The notes below the pieces were generated by a model that saw only the letters and a program-made list of their open reading frames with translations, was not told where the DNA came from and did no database searches. Both the position numbers and the translations under genes were made by a program. A DNA stretch of 64,000 bases from Pseudomonas viridiflava (GTDB lineage: Bacteria; Pseudomonadota; Gammaproteobacteria; Pseudomonadales; Pseudomonadaceae): contig NZ_UUIS01000001.1 of NCBI RefSeq assembly GCF_900589395.1, forward strand, positions 204,459-268,458, given 5' to 3'. Of the stretch, positions 38,575-47,068 are shown piece after piece. Every line of letters starts with the position of its first letter. Positions within the stretch are counted from its first letter, which is position 1.

Positions 38575-39035
38575 ACGCCGACTTTCGTATCCTGATCATT
38601 GATGATCAACGCCCCAATCTGGAACTGATGGAACACTTGCTGGCCCGCGAAGGGTTGCACAACGTACTGAGCAGCAGCGAGCCGCTGCGTACCCTGGACC
38701 TGTTCAACGGCTTCGAGCCGGACCTGGTGATCCTGGACCTGCACATGCCCCAGTTCGATGGTTTTGCCGTGCTCGAGCAACTGAACCGCCGCATCCCTGC
38801 CAACGACTACCTGCCCATCCTGGTACTGACGGCCGACGCGACCCGCGACACCCGCCTGCGAGCCCTGGCGCTGGGGGCCCGGGACTTCATCAGCAAGCCC
38901 CTGGATGCACTGGAAACGATGCTGCGCATCTGGAACCTGCTGGAAACACGAGCCTTGTACAAACGGCTGCGGCAACTGGTGCCGCCCGAGTCGATCGAGT
39001 TGCTGCGCCAGCACACCGCACCAACGCCGTCTTGA
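38571..39035 (+). CDS. Stand-alone receiver-domain protein resembling the RpfG receiver without HD-GYP
   Basis: A 154-residue protein containing one receiver domain: IIDDQRPN acidic pair, phospho-Asp in LVILDLHMPQFDG (about residue 57), Lys in FISKPLDALE, then a helical tail with LLETRALYKRLRQL. That tail is the linker usual in RpfG-type proteins, but the HD-GYP phosphodiesterase domain is missing, and the ORF ends with a short Pro/Thr tail. It may be a phosphorelay intermediate fed by the hybrid kinase. ATGA overlap with the upstream kinase gene. Confidence 0.9.
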   Translation: MNADFRILIIDDQRPNLELMEHLLAREGLHNVLSSSEPLRTLDLFNGFEPDLVILDLHMPQFDGFAVLEQLNRRIPANDYLPILVLTADATRDTRLRALALGARDFISKPLDALETMLRIWNLLETRALYKRLRQLVPPESIELLRQHTAPTPS

Positions 39036-39044
39036 GGGGCCGGC

Positions 39045-39476
39045 CTATTTGATCAGTACGACCGGTACTGGCGCATCATGAATCACGCGATTGGCCACTG
39101 AACCCAGCAGCAAGCCGCCGAAGCTGCCCAGGCCACGCGTGCCCATCACCACGGTGTCGCATTCGAGCTTCTTGACCATAACGACAATCTGTTCGGCGAC
39201 ATTGCCCAGGTCCATGTGCACCTGGTGAGCAACACCCCGGGCATTGAGCAATGCGCTGGCCTGTTCGATCACGTCTCGGGCCGAGTTGAACAAACCAGCC
39301 TTGACGCCCTCGATCATGTCCGGCGCCAGATAATCGCTGTAGGCAATCGGACTGGACTGCACATTGAGCACATGAATCTCCAGCGGCCGGGTCATCTGCC
39401 CGGTCAGGTCGATGACATAGTTCAGTGCATGCAGGGCATGGACCGAACCATCGAAAGGAACCAGAACCTTGTGCAT
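39045..39476 (-). CDS. Universal stress protein (UspA family)
   Basis: A 143-residue Usp-domain protein: KVLVPFDGSVHAL at the N terminus and the ATP-binding signature G-2x-G-9x-G(S) as GTRGLGSFGGLLLGS near the C terminus, so an ATP-binding type. Start at 39476 after AGGAGAG; the open frame to 39572 lacks family similarity. It converges on the signalling cassette with 9 nt between the stops. A possible Anr/FNR-like site lies about 80-90 nt upstream. Confidence 0.92.
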   Translation of the reverse strand: MHKVLVPFDGSVHALHALNYVIDLTGQMTRPLEIHVLNVQSSPIAYSDYLAPDMIEGVKAGLFNSARDVIEQASALLNARGVAHQVHMDLGNVAEQIVVMVKKLECDTVVMGTRGLGSFGGLLLGSVANRVIHDAPVPVVLIK

Positions 39477-39794
39477 GACTGCTCTCCTGCAAATGGGTAT
39501 GTGATGAACATAGCCATCGCAGAGGCAATCGGCCAGTGCGATCGCTCGCTGTGTTGACCCACGGCAAGCCACCCTCTTCTTTCACGCCAATGAATCCCTC
39601 ATGCCTTATGCACTGGCAATGACAGGCGCTTGCAAAGGAGGGATATGACGCACAGGCAAATGAAATTCGGGGTGGTATTAAACCGGTTCAGGACCCAGGC
39701 GCTGCCGGCCAGCCATGGTGCAGCCAGGAGAATGGCTGGTCAGACTGCACCGTCAGTGGTTGCGCACGCCTCAGGAGCCGCCTGTGGCAGGCGG
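39477..39794. other. Intergenic region upstream of the stress-protein gene and downstream of dusA
   Basis: This 318-nt region should contain the promoter of the minus-strand stress-protein gene. Apart from the TTGAC-N4-GGCAA element at 39554-39567 and an AAGGAGGG purine run at 39637-39644 with no following reading frame of note, I see no RNA gene, terminator or supported ORF. Confidence 0.4.
39554..39567 (-). promoter_or_regulatory. Anr/FNR-like half-conserved site
   Basis: TTGAC-CCAC-GGCAA differs by one base from the TTGAY-N4-RTCAA consensus. It lies about 80-90 nt upstream of a universal stress protein, a class of gene often under Anr control in Pseudomonas. One site found by eye; chance is not excluded. 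Confidence 0.25.
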
Positions 39795-40811
39795 CTAACG
39801 CCCCTCGAGCAACTTCGCAGCCTGGTCAAGCAGCGCCAGGGGACTTTCAGCCTTGTGAATGTCCACCGACAACAACTGCCGAAAGCGCCGGGCGCCCGCA
39901 AATCCCTGGGCCAGGCCCAGCACATGCCGGGTGATGTGGTGCATGTTGCCGCCGCGGCCAATGTAGTCGGCAATGTAGGGGCGCAAAGCGGCCAAGGCGT
40001 CGGCGCGACTGATCGGTGGCTGGCTTGAGCCGAACAATTGGCTGTCCACTGCGGCCAGCAGATAAGGATTGTGGTAAGCCTCGCGCCCCAGCATGACGCC
40101 ATCGAATACCTGCAAGTGCTCACGGCAGTCGTCCAGGGTCTTGATGCCGCCATTGAGAATGATCTCAAGGTCCGGAAAGTCTGCCTTCAGGCGCGCGGCC
40201 ACGTCGTAGCGCAATGGCGGGATATCACGGTTTTCCTTGGGCGAGAGCCCCTCGAGAATCGCAATGCGGGCATGCACGGTAAAACTGCGGCATCCGGCTT
40301 CGCGCACCTGGCCGACGAAATCGCACAACTGCTCGTAAGTGTCACGGCCGTTGATGCCGATACGGTGCTTGACCGTGACCGGAATACTCACCGCATCAAG
40401 CATGGCCTTGACGCACTCGCTGACCAGCGTCGGGTGCCCCATCAGGCAGGCACCGATCATGTTGTTCTGCACCCGGTCACTGGGGCAGCCGACATTGAGG
40501 TTGACCTCGTCATACCCCGCCGCTTCGGCCAGCCTGGCACAAGCGGCCAGATCGGCAGGATTGCTGCCGCCCAATTGCAGGGCCAGGGGATGCTCGGTTT
40601 CATCGTGCCCCAGAAAACGCTCCTGGTCGCCATGCAGCACGGCACCGGTCGTCACCATCTCGGTGTACAGCAAAGCGTTTTTCGACAGCAGGCGCAGGAA
40701 GAAACGGCAGTGGCGGTCCGTCCAATCCATCATCGGCGCCACGGAGAACCGGCGCGACAGCGCAGGCCTTGTGGGCTGGGGGTTTGGGGCAATATCGGGT
40801 GGCATTTTCAT
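39795..40811 (-). CDS. dusA: tRNA-dihydrouridine(20/20a) synthase
   Basis: A 338-residue FMN-dependent enzyme that reduces U20/U20a of tRNA. FSVAPMMDWTDRHCR at the N terminus identifies the DusA group; the catalytic cysteine is in VNLNVGCPSDRVQNN; KHRIGINGRDTYE, FTVHARIAILEGLSP and ILNGGIKTLDD complete the barrel. ATG at 40811 (an alternative lies two codons in). Its neighbourhood with tal, rssC, rssB and mlaA matches other Pseudomonas genomes. Confidence 0.95.
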   Translation of the reverse strand: MKMPPDIAPNPQPTRPALSRRFSVAPMMDWTDRHCRFFLRLLSKNALLYTEMVTTGAVLHGDQERFLGHDETEHPLALQLGGSNPADLAACARLAEAAGYDEVNLNVGCPSDRVQNNMIGACLMGHPTLVSECVKAMLDAVSIPVTVKHRIGINGRDTYEQLCDFVGQVREAGCRSFTVHARIAILEGLSPKENRDIPPLRYDVAARLKADFPDLEIILNGGIKTLDDCREHLQVFDGVMLGREAYHNPYLLAAVDSQLFGSSQPPISRADALAALRPYIADYIGRGGNMHHITRHVLGLAQGFAGARRFRQLLSVDIHKAESPLALLDQAAKLLEGR

Positions 40812-41239
40812 TGGTCGGTTTTTAGCACTTTCGGGGCGTTTTCAGCGGTTTCTTCGGCGCAGCGGCTACACGCAGCCACGGTTGTCAGCCATCCAGTCAT
40901 CAAGACCAGGAGGCATCACAGCACGTCAAGACAAGCACACCTGCTCGGCCACATCACACCGCTCAGGGTCAATCGCGACGGTCGAGCAGTCTATCAGGAA
41001 AGCCAGGCGTTCGACGGCAAGCGGTTGGTACCTCTGCGGCCATGCACCGCTTCCAGGTTCAATTCTGGATTGATCCCAGCCGAGGGATGAGTGAGCATGC
41101 CGGCTGGATAGGCTCACTTAGGTTGCGTTTTACCGAGCACGATCTTGAGCGGGTTGTATTCGTGGGTGTTGGCTATCAGCGCTTGCCCACACAGATGCGG
41201 GCATCAAAGGTGCTTGTTCAACCTGTCAGCCGAGGCAGC
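40812..41239. other. Intergenic region with a possible gene scar upstream of the Imm11-like gene
   Basis: This 428-nt stretch holds no supported gene. One plus-strand frame runs open from about 40914 to a stop at 41090 with a coding-like look (GHITPLRVNRDGRAVYQ), but no start codon or Shine-Dalgarno site fits it. It may be the tail of a degraded gene. Confidence 0.35.
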
Positions 41240-41839
41240 ATGCAGTACTACATTCTTCGTCACGAAGATTTGCAGGGCCGGGTCATTGATGGTGATGTCA
41301 CCTTCATTCCTGCCCTTGCGGATTACTATCAAGTGGGTAGAGACCTGATACCGGCCGGGACCCGTGTGATCCTTGAGCTGGACCGCTGCGTGAAAAAACT
41401 CGAGGCCGATTTCTTTCTGACGACCTGCGGGGCATTCTTCGTGTCGCAAGCCATGAAGAACCTGCTGGACCTGCACAGCCATGACCTGGACCTTTTACCG
41501 GCAGACACACGTTACGCCAGCGGAAACGCCACGCAACACCGCTATTTTCTGGTTCACGCCCGCCACAACACGGCCTGCGTTGATTACCTGAATTCAGAGT
41601 ACTCGGGCAAGTCCATGATTCTGGACAGACTTGCCCGTGGCGAGCTCTCGGCCGATTACAAAGTCAGGGGAATAAAAAAGCTTTGCATCACGATGAACGA
41701 AGGCGTGGCGCCGGACTTTTTCTTTGTCGATAACATCCTGTGGATTGACCCGCTGATTTCCGAGACCGTTGTGAATGCCGCCAAAAGCCTCCGGTTGCGG
41801 CTGAACGTCGAAAAGATCTGTCAGCCCCAGCCCACCTGA
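41240..41839 (+). CDS. Orphan Imm11-like (DUF1629) immunity protein
   Basis: A 199-residue protein. Start ATG at 41240 (MQYYILRHED) is chosen because it follows CGAGG and opens like other Imm11 proteins; the frame is open upstream to 41042. Family-like features: a Y(F/L)-x-x-N/R-x-x-x-x-x-D-Y-x-x-S-E-Y element (YFLVHARHNTACVDYLNSEY), then IKKLCIT, FFFVDN and a terminal SETVVNAAKSLRLRLNVEKI matching the VSE-helix-GvxF end. Imm11 proteins neutralise polymorphic toxins, but no toxin gene is nearby. Assignment by pattern, not by search. Confidence 0.6.
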   Translation: MQYYILRHEDLQGRVIDGDVTFIPALADYYQVGRDLIPAGTRVILELDRCVKKLEADFFLTTCGAFFVSQAMKNLLDLHSHDLDLLPADTRYASGNATQHRYFLVHARHNTACVDYLNSEYSGKSMILDRLARGELSADYKVRGIKKLCITMNEGVAPDFFFVDNILWIDPLISETVVNAAKSLRLRLNVEKICQPQPT

Positions 41840-41887
41840 TGGAGAAACCCGCTTGCCATGTTCTGCGTGAATCGGCGGCTCAACAGG

Positions 41888-42529
41888 CTACCGACGTGCC
41901 TCCATCATCATGCGCACCGCCAGCCCGGCCAGTACCGTGCCCATCAACCAGCGCTGCACCACTTGCCACAGTGGCCGACCGGCCAGGAACACCGCAATGG
42001 AACCGGCCATCACTGCGATGATCGCATTGACGCTCACACTGACGAGGATCTGGGTCGAGCCCAGGATCAGCGATTGCAGCAGCACGCTGCCGTGACCTTC
42101 AGGCTGGATGAATTGCGGCAGCAGCGACAGGTACATGACCGCGATCTTCGGGTTCAACAGGTTGGTGACAAACCCCATCATCAGCAGTTTGCGCGGGCTG
42201 TCCTTGGGCAGGTCGCGCACCTGAAACGGTGAACGGCCGCCGGGTTTGACTGCTTGCCAGGCCAGGTACAAGAGGTAGAGCGCACCGCCGATGCGCAACG
42301 TGTCATAGGCATAGGGCACGGCCATGACCAGCGCGGTGATGCCCACCGCAGCACAGAGCATGTAGAAGACAAAACCCAACGCCACACCACCGAGCGAGAT
42401 AAGTCCGGCCACGCGCCCCTGGCAGATTGAGCGCGAGATGAGATAGACCATGTTCGGCCCGGGCGTGAGCACCATGCCCAAAGAGATCAGGGCGAAAGCC
42501 AACAGGCTGGAAACTTCGGGCATGGTCAT
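41888..42529 (-). CDS. LysE-family translocator (amino-acid exporter)
   Basis: A 213-residue inner-membrane protein with five to six helices. GMVLTPGPNMVYLISRSICQGR is the LysE/RhtB family signature near the N terminus, followed by GGVALGFVFYML, and GFVTNLLNPKIAVMYLSLLPQF is the second conserved segment. Such proteins export lysine, threonine, homoserine or related compounds; the substrate is not predictable. Its single-gene unit converges with the immunity-like gene. Confidence 0.9.
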   Translation of the reverse strand: MTMPEVSSLLAFALISLGMVLTPGPNMVYLISRSICQGRVAGLISLGGVALGFVFYMLCAAVGITALVMAVPYAYDTLRIGGALYLLYLAWQAVKPGGRSPFQVRDLPKDSPRKLLMMGFVTNLLNPKIAVMYLSLLPQFIQPEGHGSVLLQSLILGSTQILVSVSVNAIIAVMAGSIAVFLAGRPLWQVVQRWLMGTVLAGLAVRMMMEARR

Positions 42530-42810
42530 GCGTCCTTGATGAGTGTGCGTGCGGGAAGTCTACGACAAAGCATCGAGCACAGTGCCATGCCTGCGCATTT
42601 TTATAGTGGCCTGTGCCTGAATCGTCAGAAAGCCAGGCGTACACTCGTTAACCCAGGCACGACGCACAAGCATCGGCACATTGCGGGAACAAGCCGTCGC
42701 CCTGAGGCTCAAACCCAGTCTGCATGGCGTGCAAGCGCCGCCACGACCACACCCTTGAGCGGTCGACTACGCTCGGGTAATGTCACTCCACCAAAGGACA
42801 GAGCACACTC

Positions 42811-43737
42811 ATGACTTCCAAGCTGGAACAACTCAAAGAAATCACCACCGTTGTGGCCGATACCGGCGACTTCGATGCCATCGCCCGCCTCAAGCCGGTC
42901 GACGCCACCACCAACCCTTCCCTGCTGCTCAAGGCAGCCTCCAGCGAAAGCAATGCAGCGCTGCTGGGTGAGGCGTTCAGTGGCAGCCAGGGCGACATCG
43001 GCCTGGCCTGCGACCGCTTTGCCGTGGCCATCGGCCGCAAGATCCTGGACGTCGTGCCAGGCCGGGTGTCCACCGAAGTCGACGCTCGCCTGTCTTTCGA
43101 TACGCCGGCCCTGATCGAGCGCGGCCAGCGCCTGATCAACCTCTATGAAGAAGCCGGTGTCGGTCGCGAGCGCATCCTGATCAAGCTGGCGTCAACCTGG
43201 GAAGGCATCCGCGCCGCCGAGACGCTCGAGAAACAGGGCATCCAGACCAACCTGACCCTGCTGTTCTCCTTTGCCCAGGCCGTGGCCTGTGCAGACGCCG
43301 GCGTGTTCCTGATCTCGCCCTTCGTGGGCCGCATCTACGACTGGTACAAGAAGTCCACCGGCCAGGAATACACCGGCGCTGAAGACCCGGGCGTGCAATC
43401 GGTGGCGCGCATCTACAACTATTACAAGGCCAACGGCTTCAATACCGTGGTCATGGGCGCCAGTTTCCGCAACATCGGCCAGATCGAGCAACTGGCCGGT
43501 TGTGATCGCCTGACCATCAGCCCGGACCTGCTCAAGCAACTGGCTGAAGACCAGGGCACCCTGGAGCGCAAGCTGGTTCCGGGCCAGGCCGGCGAACCGC
43601 GTCAGAGCCTCAGTGAACGTGAATTCCGCTGGCTGTCCAATGAAGATGCCATGGCCACCGAGAAACTGGCCGAAGGCATCCGGCAATTTGCCCGTGACCA
43701 GGAAAAGCTCGAAGCCCTGCTCGCCGCGAAGGCCTGA
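42811..43737 (+). CDS. tal: Transaldolase
   Basis: A 308-residue class I transaldolase of the non-oxidative pentose phosphate pathway. [12 protein letters not shown] near the N terminus and the Schiff-base lysine in [16 protein letters not shown] (about residue 125) are diagnostic, and [18 protein letters not shown] follows. Start ATG at 42811 after AAGGACAGAG. It is divergent from the exporter gene and converges on rssC, with a terminator between. Confidence 0.97.
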   Translation: MTSKLEQLKEITTVVADTGDFDAIARLKPVDATTNPSLLLKAASSESNAALLGEAFSGSQGDIGLACDRFAVAIGRKILDVVPGRVSTEVDARLSFDTPALIERGQRLINLYEEAGVGRERILIKLASTWEGIRAAETLEKQGIQTNLTLLFSFAQAVACADAGVFLISPFVGRIYDWYKKSTGQEYTGAEDPGVQSVARIYNYYKANGFNTVVMGASFRNIGQIEQLAGCDRLTISPDLLKQLAEDQGTLERKLVPGQAGEPRQSLSEREFRWLSNEDAMATEKLAEGIRQFARDQEKLEALLAAKA

Positions 43738-43740
43738 TGC

Positions 43741-43774
43741 AAAAAGGGCGATACCCAAACGGGTACCGCCCTTT
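43741..43774 (+). terminator. Terminator of tal, between tal and rssC
   Basis: AAAGGGCGATACCC pairs with GGGTACCGCCCTTT around the loop AAAC, with one mismatch. A-rich before and T-rich after, so it can serve both converging genes. Confidence 0.85.
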
Positions 43775-43806
43775 CTCATTGAGGCTGTGAAAGCGGTGTG
43801 TCGCTG

Positions 43807-44292
43807 TCAGCGCTGCCCTTCGAGCGCATTGACCAGGTCATGGAACGCTTCGCGATTGGACTCGTTGAGCCCCATCAGAATCTTGTGGGCTTCCAGCACC
43901 TTGGCCTTGACCACTTCCTCACCCTGATCCTGCGATGGCAGGTCGGTAAGGCACTCCGGGCATGGCACCGGGTGGTCGACGATATTGAACACCTGATCGA
44001 AGCCCATCGACTGTAACAGCCGTGTGATGTCTTCGTGAGTGGTGACTACGGTAGGCAGCAACCCGACCTTTTGCCGCGACAGGATCGAAAGCTTGGCCAG
44101 CAGGCCCAGCGTGGTGCTGTCGATGCTGCGCGTTTCGGTCAGGTCGATCACGACAGCCGAAAAATTCAGCGCGGTGAAGATGCGCTCGATCGTCGCATCC
44201 AAGGCCGAGCACAAGGTCAGACGCACTTCGCCCACGAACTTGAGAACGAAGGTGCCTTCCTGCTCGGCGAACTGGATTCTACCGGTACTCAT
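43807..44292 (-). CDS. rssC: STAS-domain anti-sigma factor antagonist (RssC-type)
   Basis: A 161-residue STAS protein. The phosphorylatable serine/threonine region lies in TETRSIDSTTLGLLAKLSIL (about residue 55-60), as in anti-anti-sigma factors, and a C-terminal extension has a CPEC pair (VPCPECLTD). The partner RssB gene overlaps its start by ATGA. In Pseudomonas this pair controls the stability or activity of sigma-S (RpoS). ATG at 44292 is used; one more lies directly upstream at 44295. Confidence 0.85.
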   Translation of the reverse strand: MSTGRIQFAEQEGTFVLKFVGEVRLTLCSALDATIERIFTALNFSAVVIDLTETRSIDSTTLGLLAKLSILSRQKVGLLPTVVTTHEDITRLLQSMGFDQVFNIVDHPVPCPECLTDLPSQDQGEEVVKAKVLEAHKILMGLNESNREAFHDLVNALEGQR

Positions 44293-45473
44293 CAAAGATT
44301 CCTGCTTAACACTAACAAGGCGATATCATCCGGCATCTCCCCTAGCGTAGCCAATTCAAAAACCCCGCGCAGACCATCCAGGCTGCCGCCCGCCGTCTCC
44401 ACCTGCACAGGCAGAGCGGCTTCCTTTTCCTTGAGTGTATCACCGGGCAATAGATCCAGTATGCCATCAGACAACAGCGTCAGGCTGAACGATTCCGGCA
44501 GCTCGATCGTGTAGTTCTGGTAAGTCGCCTCCTGAAACAGGCCCACCGGCAACCCACGGCCTTCAAGGTAACTGGCTTTGCCATCGGTATACAGCACAGG
44601 CAGCGGCAGATGGCCGCCCACGGCGTACGTCAGCGTACCGGTCAGCTCATCGATGACCCCGCCCACCATGGTCACGTGCTTGCCCAGCTTGCAACTGATC
44701 AACCCACGGTTGAGGTGGCCCAACACGTCGGAGGGTTTGAACTCCGGCAGCGTACCACCGCGCTTGGACTCGAACAGCAGCCGGGTGGTCATGAACTTGA
44801 GCAGCACGGTGATGAATGCCGAAGAAGCGCCATGACCCGAGACATCGGCCAGATAGAACGCCACACGGTGCTCATCGACGCGAAAGTAATCGACGAAATC
44901 GCCCGACAGGTACAACGACGGAATGATTTCGTGGGCAAAGTTGAACTGTTCGATAGACCATGGGCTGGTCGGCAGCATGTTCATCTGCACCTGGCGACCG
45001 GCGTCCTGGTCCTCCTGAAGCAGGTGCAGGCTGGCTTCGAGTTCGCGGTTGGCGGTTTCAAGCTTCTGGCGATAGAGACGGTTTTCCTGCTCGAGCCGCG
45101 CACGGTCAAGGGCCCGGCCGACCGAATGCTCAAGGACGGCGAGGTCTTCAAGTGGCTTGATCAGGTAGTCGGCAGCGCCCAGGCGCAAGGCCTCGACCAC
45201 ATCGCTCATGACGCCGGCACCGGAGACGACGATCACCGGCACCTGCGGAGCGATGGCACTGACCTGGCGGATCAGCTCAAGGCCACCCATTTGCGGCATG
45301 CGCAGGTCGCAAATCACCAGGTCGGGGGTCTGCTGCTCGAACATCTGCACGCCTTGCAGGCCGTTGCTGGCCTGCAAGACATTGAAGCCGCTGTCTTCCA
45401 AGTAGGCCGCGATGCTTGCGCGCACCACGTCGTCGTCGTCGATAATCAGCAGCGTTGCACTGGTTTTAGGCAT
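44292..45473 (-). CDS. rssB: Response regulator with PP2C/SpoIIE phosphatase domain (RssB-type)
   Basis: A 393-residue protein. Receiver domain with LIIDDDDVVR, phospho-Asp in LVICDLRMPQ and Lys in YLIKPLED (1-120), a coiled linker (about 125-165, RQKLETANRELEASLHLLQ), then a SpoIIE-type PP2C phosphatase with metal-binding aspartates in GDFVDYF, LADVSGHG and LSDGILDLL. The phosphatase presumably dephosphorylates RssC; phosphorylation would gate the RpoS pathway. Located next to tal, rssC and mlaA as in other Pseudomonas. Confidence 0.88.
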   Translation of the reverse strand: MPKTSATLLIIDDDDVVRASIAAYLEDSGFNVLQASNGLQGVQMFEQQTPDLVICDLRMPQMGGLELIRQVSAIAPQVPVIVVSGAGVMSDVVEALRLGAADYLIKPLEDLAVLEHSVGRALDRARLEQENRLYRQKLETANRELEASLHLLQEDQDAGRQVQMNMLPTSPWSIEQFNFAHEIIPSLYLSGDFVDYFRVDEHRVAFYLADVSGHGASSAFITVLLKFMTTRLLFESKRGGTLPEFKPSDVLGHLNRGLISCKLGKHVTMVGGVIDELTGTLTYAVGGHLPLPVLYTDGKASYLEGRGLPVGLFQEATYQNYTIELPESFSLTLLSDGILDLLPGDTLKEKEAALPVQVETAGGSLDGLRGVFELATLGEMPDDIALLVLSRNL

Positions 45474-45744
45474 GTGGGCAAACGGCGCCAGATCAGGTTG
45501 AGGTAGGCGACCCGGTGTGTTCCGGGTTCTGCTTACTGGATTCGCTTTCTAGCCACTCTGCGAGAACAGACCGTCAGGATCGGGCCATGATGTCGGTCTT
45601 CAGAGGTGCCCTTCAAGGCGCAGACGGTACTCCCATCCGACGGGCGTTTCAAGCGTACTGCCATGCTCGATTTGCGACTTTACACCGCAAATCACCGGGA
45701 GTTATAAGAACGCATAAATCAGCAACCAAAACATAGGACCCACC
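45474..45744. promoter_or_regulatory. Divergent control region of rssB and the PilZ gene
   Basis: This 271-nt region must hold promoters for rssB (leftwards) and the PilZ gene (rightwards). The segment 45700-45735 is A-rich and includes GAACGCATAAATC, but no confident promoter pair was found. Confidence 0.3.
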
Positions 45745-46044
45745 ATGAGCCGAATCGATCAGAAGCATGATGAGAAGCGTGACTTCATTCGTATGCGTAT
45801 CGATGCCGACATCACCCTCATTCATGCCGGCCATGTGATTGCTGCCGTGTGCCTGGACTTGTCCAGCAGCGGCATGCAGGTGCAGGCACCACGGGCCTTT
45901 GAAGTAGGCGACAGAGTCAGCGTGCGCATCGACTCCGATCACCCGGCGCTCGCCGGCCTCAAGGCCGATACCGAAGTGGTGTGGATCGCCGATCAGGACG
46001 ACGGTGGCCAGAAACTGGGGCTGTCGATCCTGGCAATGAGCTGA
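45745..46044 (+). CDS. PilZ-domain cyclic-di-GMP receptor
   Basis: A 99-residue single-domain PilZ protein. Both c-di-GMP binding elements are intact: R-x-x-x-R in EKRDFIRMRI and the D/N-x-S-x-x-G motif as CLDLSSSGMQV. It is therefore likely to bind c-di-GMP. Divergent from rssB, converging with the LysR gene at 46050; a downstream output of cyclase activity such as that encoded at 17559 is a possible but unproven link. Confidence 0.92.
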   Translation: MSRIDQKHDEKRDFIRMRIDADITLIHAGHVIAAVCLDLSSSGMQVQAPRAFEVGDRVSVRIDSDHPALAGLKADTEVVWIADQDDGGQKLGLSILAMS

Positions 46045-46049
46045 CACCC

Positions 46050-46979
46050 TCAAGGCGTCTTTGACTGTATGAACAGCGCACGCAATTGCCCGGCCATCCA
46101 TAGATGCGCGTCGCTGCGTGCATATTTGCGATGGCTGTAGAGCCGCAGCGTATAGGGCGCCAGGATGAACGGTGGCGCATGGCACACAATGTCTGTTGAA
46201 GCGCTCAACAGACGGGCCGCCTGTTCAGGCAGGGTCATGAGCAAGTCGCTGCGCGCGATGATGAACGGGCACAACATCACAAACGGCAACTGCAAGGCGA
46301 CATCGCGCTTGAGCCCCATGCCCTGCAAGGCCAGGTCCACCACCCCGCATGCCTCGCCCCACGGCGTGACAACGGCATGCCGCTCAGCCAGATACCCCTG
46401 CAGGTCAAGCTGCGTACCGATCCTTGGATGATCACGGCGGGCGATTACGCAATAATGGCCGCTCATCCAGTCCTCACTCTCCACCCCTGCCGGCAGGCTG
46501 TCGCGATCCTCGCCATAGCCCAGGGCAAAATCAATCCGGCCACTGGCGAGGTCCTCAATACACACCTTGCGCTCGGAATGCACCACCTTCACACACAACC
46601 CAGGCGCCACCTGCTGCAGGCGTTCCAGCAACGGTGGCAACAGTTGCAGCGCGGTGTAGTCGGTGGCAGCAAACACAAACACGCGCTCGCTGCTTGAAGG
46701 CTCGAAAGGCTCCCATTGCTCCAGTTGATCCGACAACACCTTGAGGCTCTGCGTGACCGCCACTGCCAGCGCGTCGGCCCGCTGGGTGGGGTGCATGCGA
46801 TTGCCGTGGCGCACGAACAACTCATCGCTCAGCGCTTCGCGCAGGCGGGCCAGGGCATGGCTGAAAGCCGAGGCACTGATCGACAGTTCATGCGCGGCGC
46901 GAGCGACGGTACGGTGGCGGTACAACGTGTCGAAAACCAGCAGCAGATTCAGATCGAGACGGCGCAGGGCGAGATGCAT
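46050..46979 (-). CDS. LysR-family transcriptional regulator
   Basis: A 309-residue LysR protein with the HTH in LNLLLVFDTLYRHRTVARAAHEL and SASAFSHALARLREAL, and a NodD/NahR-like effector domain (LQLLPPLLERLQ, VKVVHSERK). Start ATG 46979 (MHLALRRLDLN); the frame is open to 47111 but the extra part is low-complexity. It is divergent from the GNAT acetyltransferase gene with 89 nt between, the usual arrangement for a regulator and its target. Confidence 0.9.
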   Translation of the reverse strand: MHLALRRLDLNLLLVFDTLYRHRTVARAAHELSISASAFSHALARLREALSDELFVRHGNRMHPTQRADALAVAVTQSLKVLSDQLEQWEPFEPSSSERVFVFAATDYTALQLLPPLLERLQQVAPGLCVKVVHSERKVCIEDLASGRIDFALGYGEDRDSLPAGVESEDWMSGHYCVIARRDHPRIGTQLDLQGYLAERHAVVTPWGEACGVVDLALQGMGLKRDVALQLPFVMLCPFIIARSDLLMTLPEQAARLLSASTDIVCHAPPFILAPYTLRLYSHRKYARSDAHLWMAGQLRALFIQSKTP

Positions 46980-47068
46980 GATATTCAATAAGGCCTGAAA
47001 AAATTGCAGTACATGCAGTTTATGGCTTCGCCTAGCATGAACGCTTCTTCTTTGACGGATGTCGCCAC

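Noticed and set aside
41042..41239. An N-terminal extension of the Imm11-like protein
   Set aside because: The upstream start lacks a Shine-Dalgarno site, and the extra 66 residues do not fit the family; ATG 41240 has CGAGG at proper distance.
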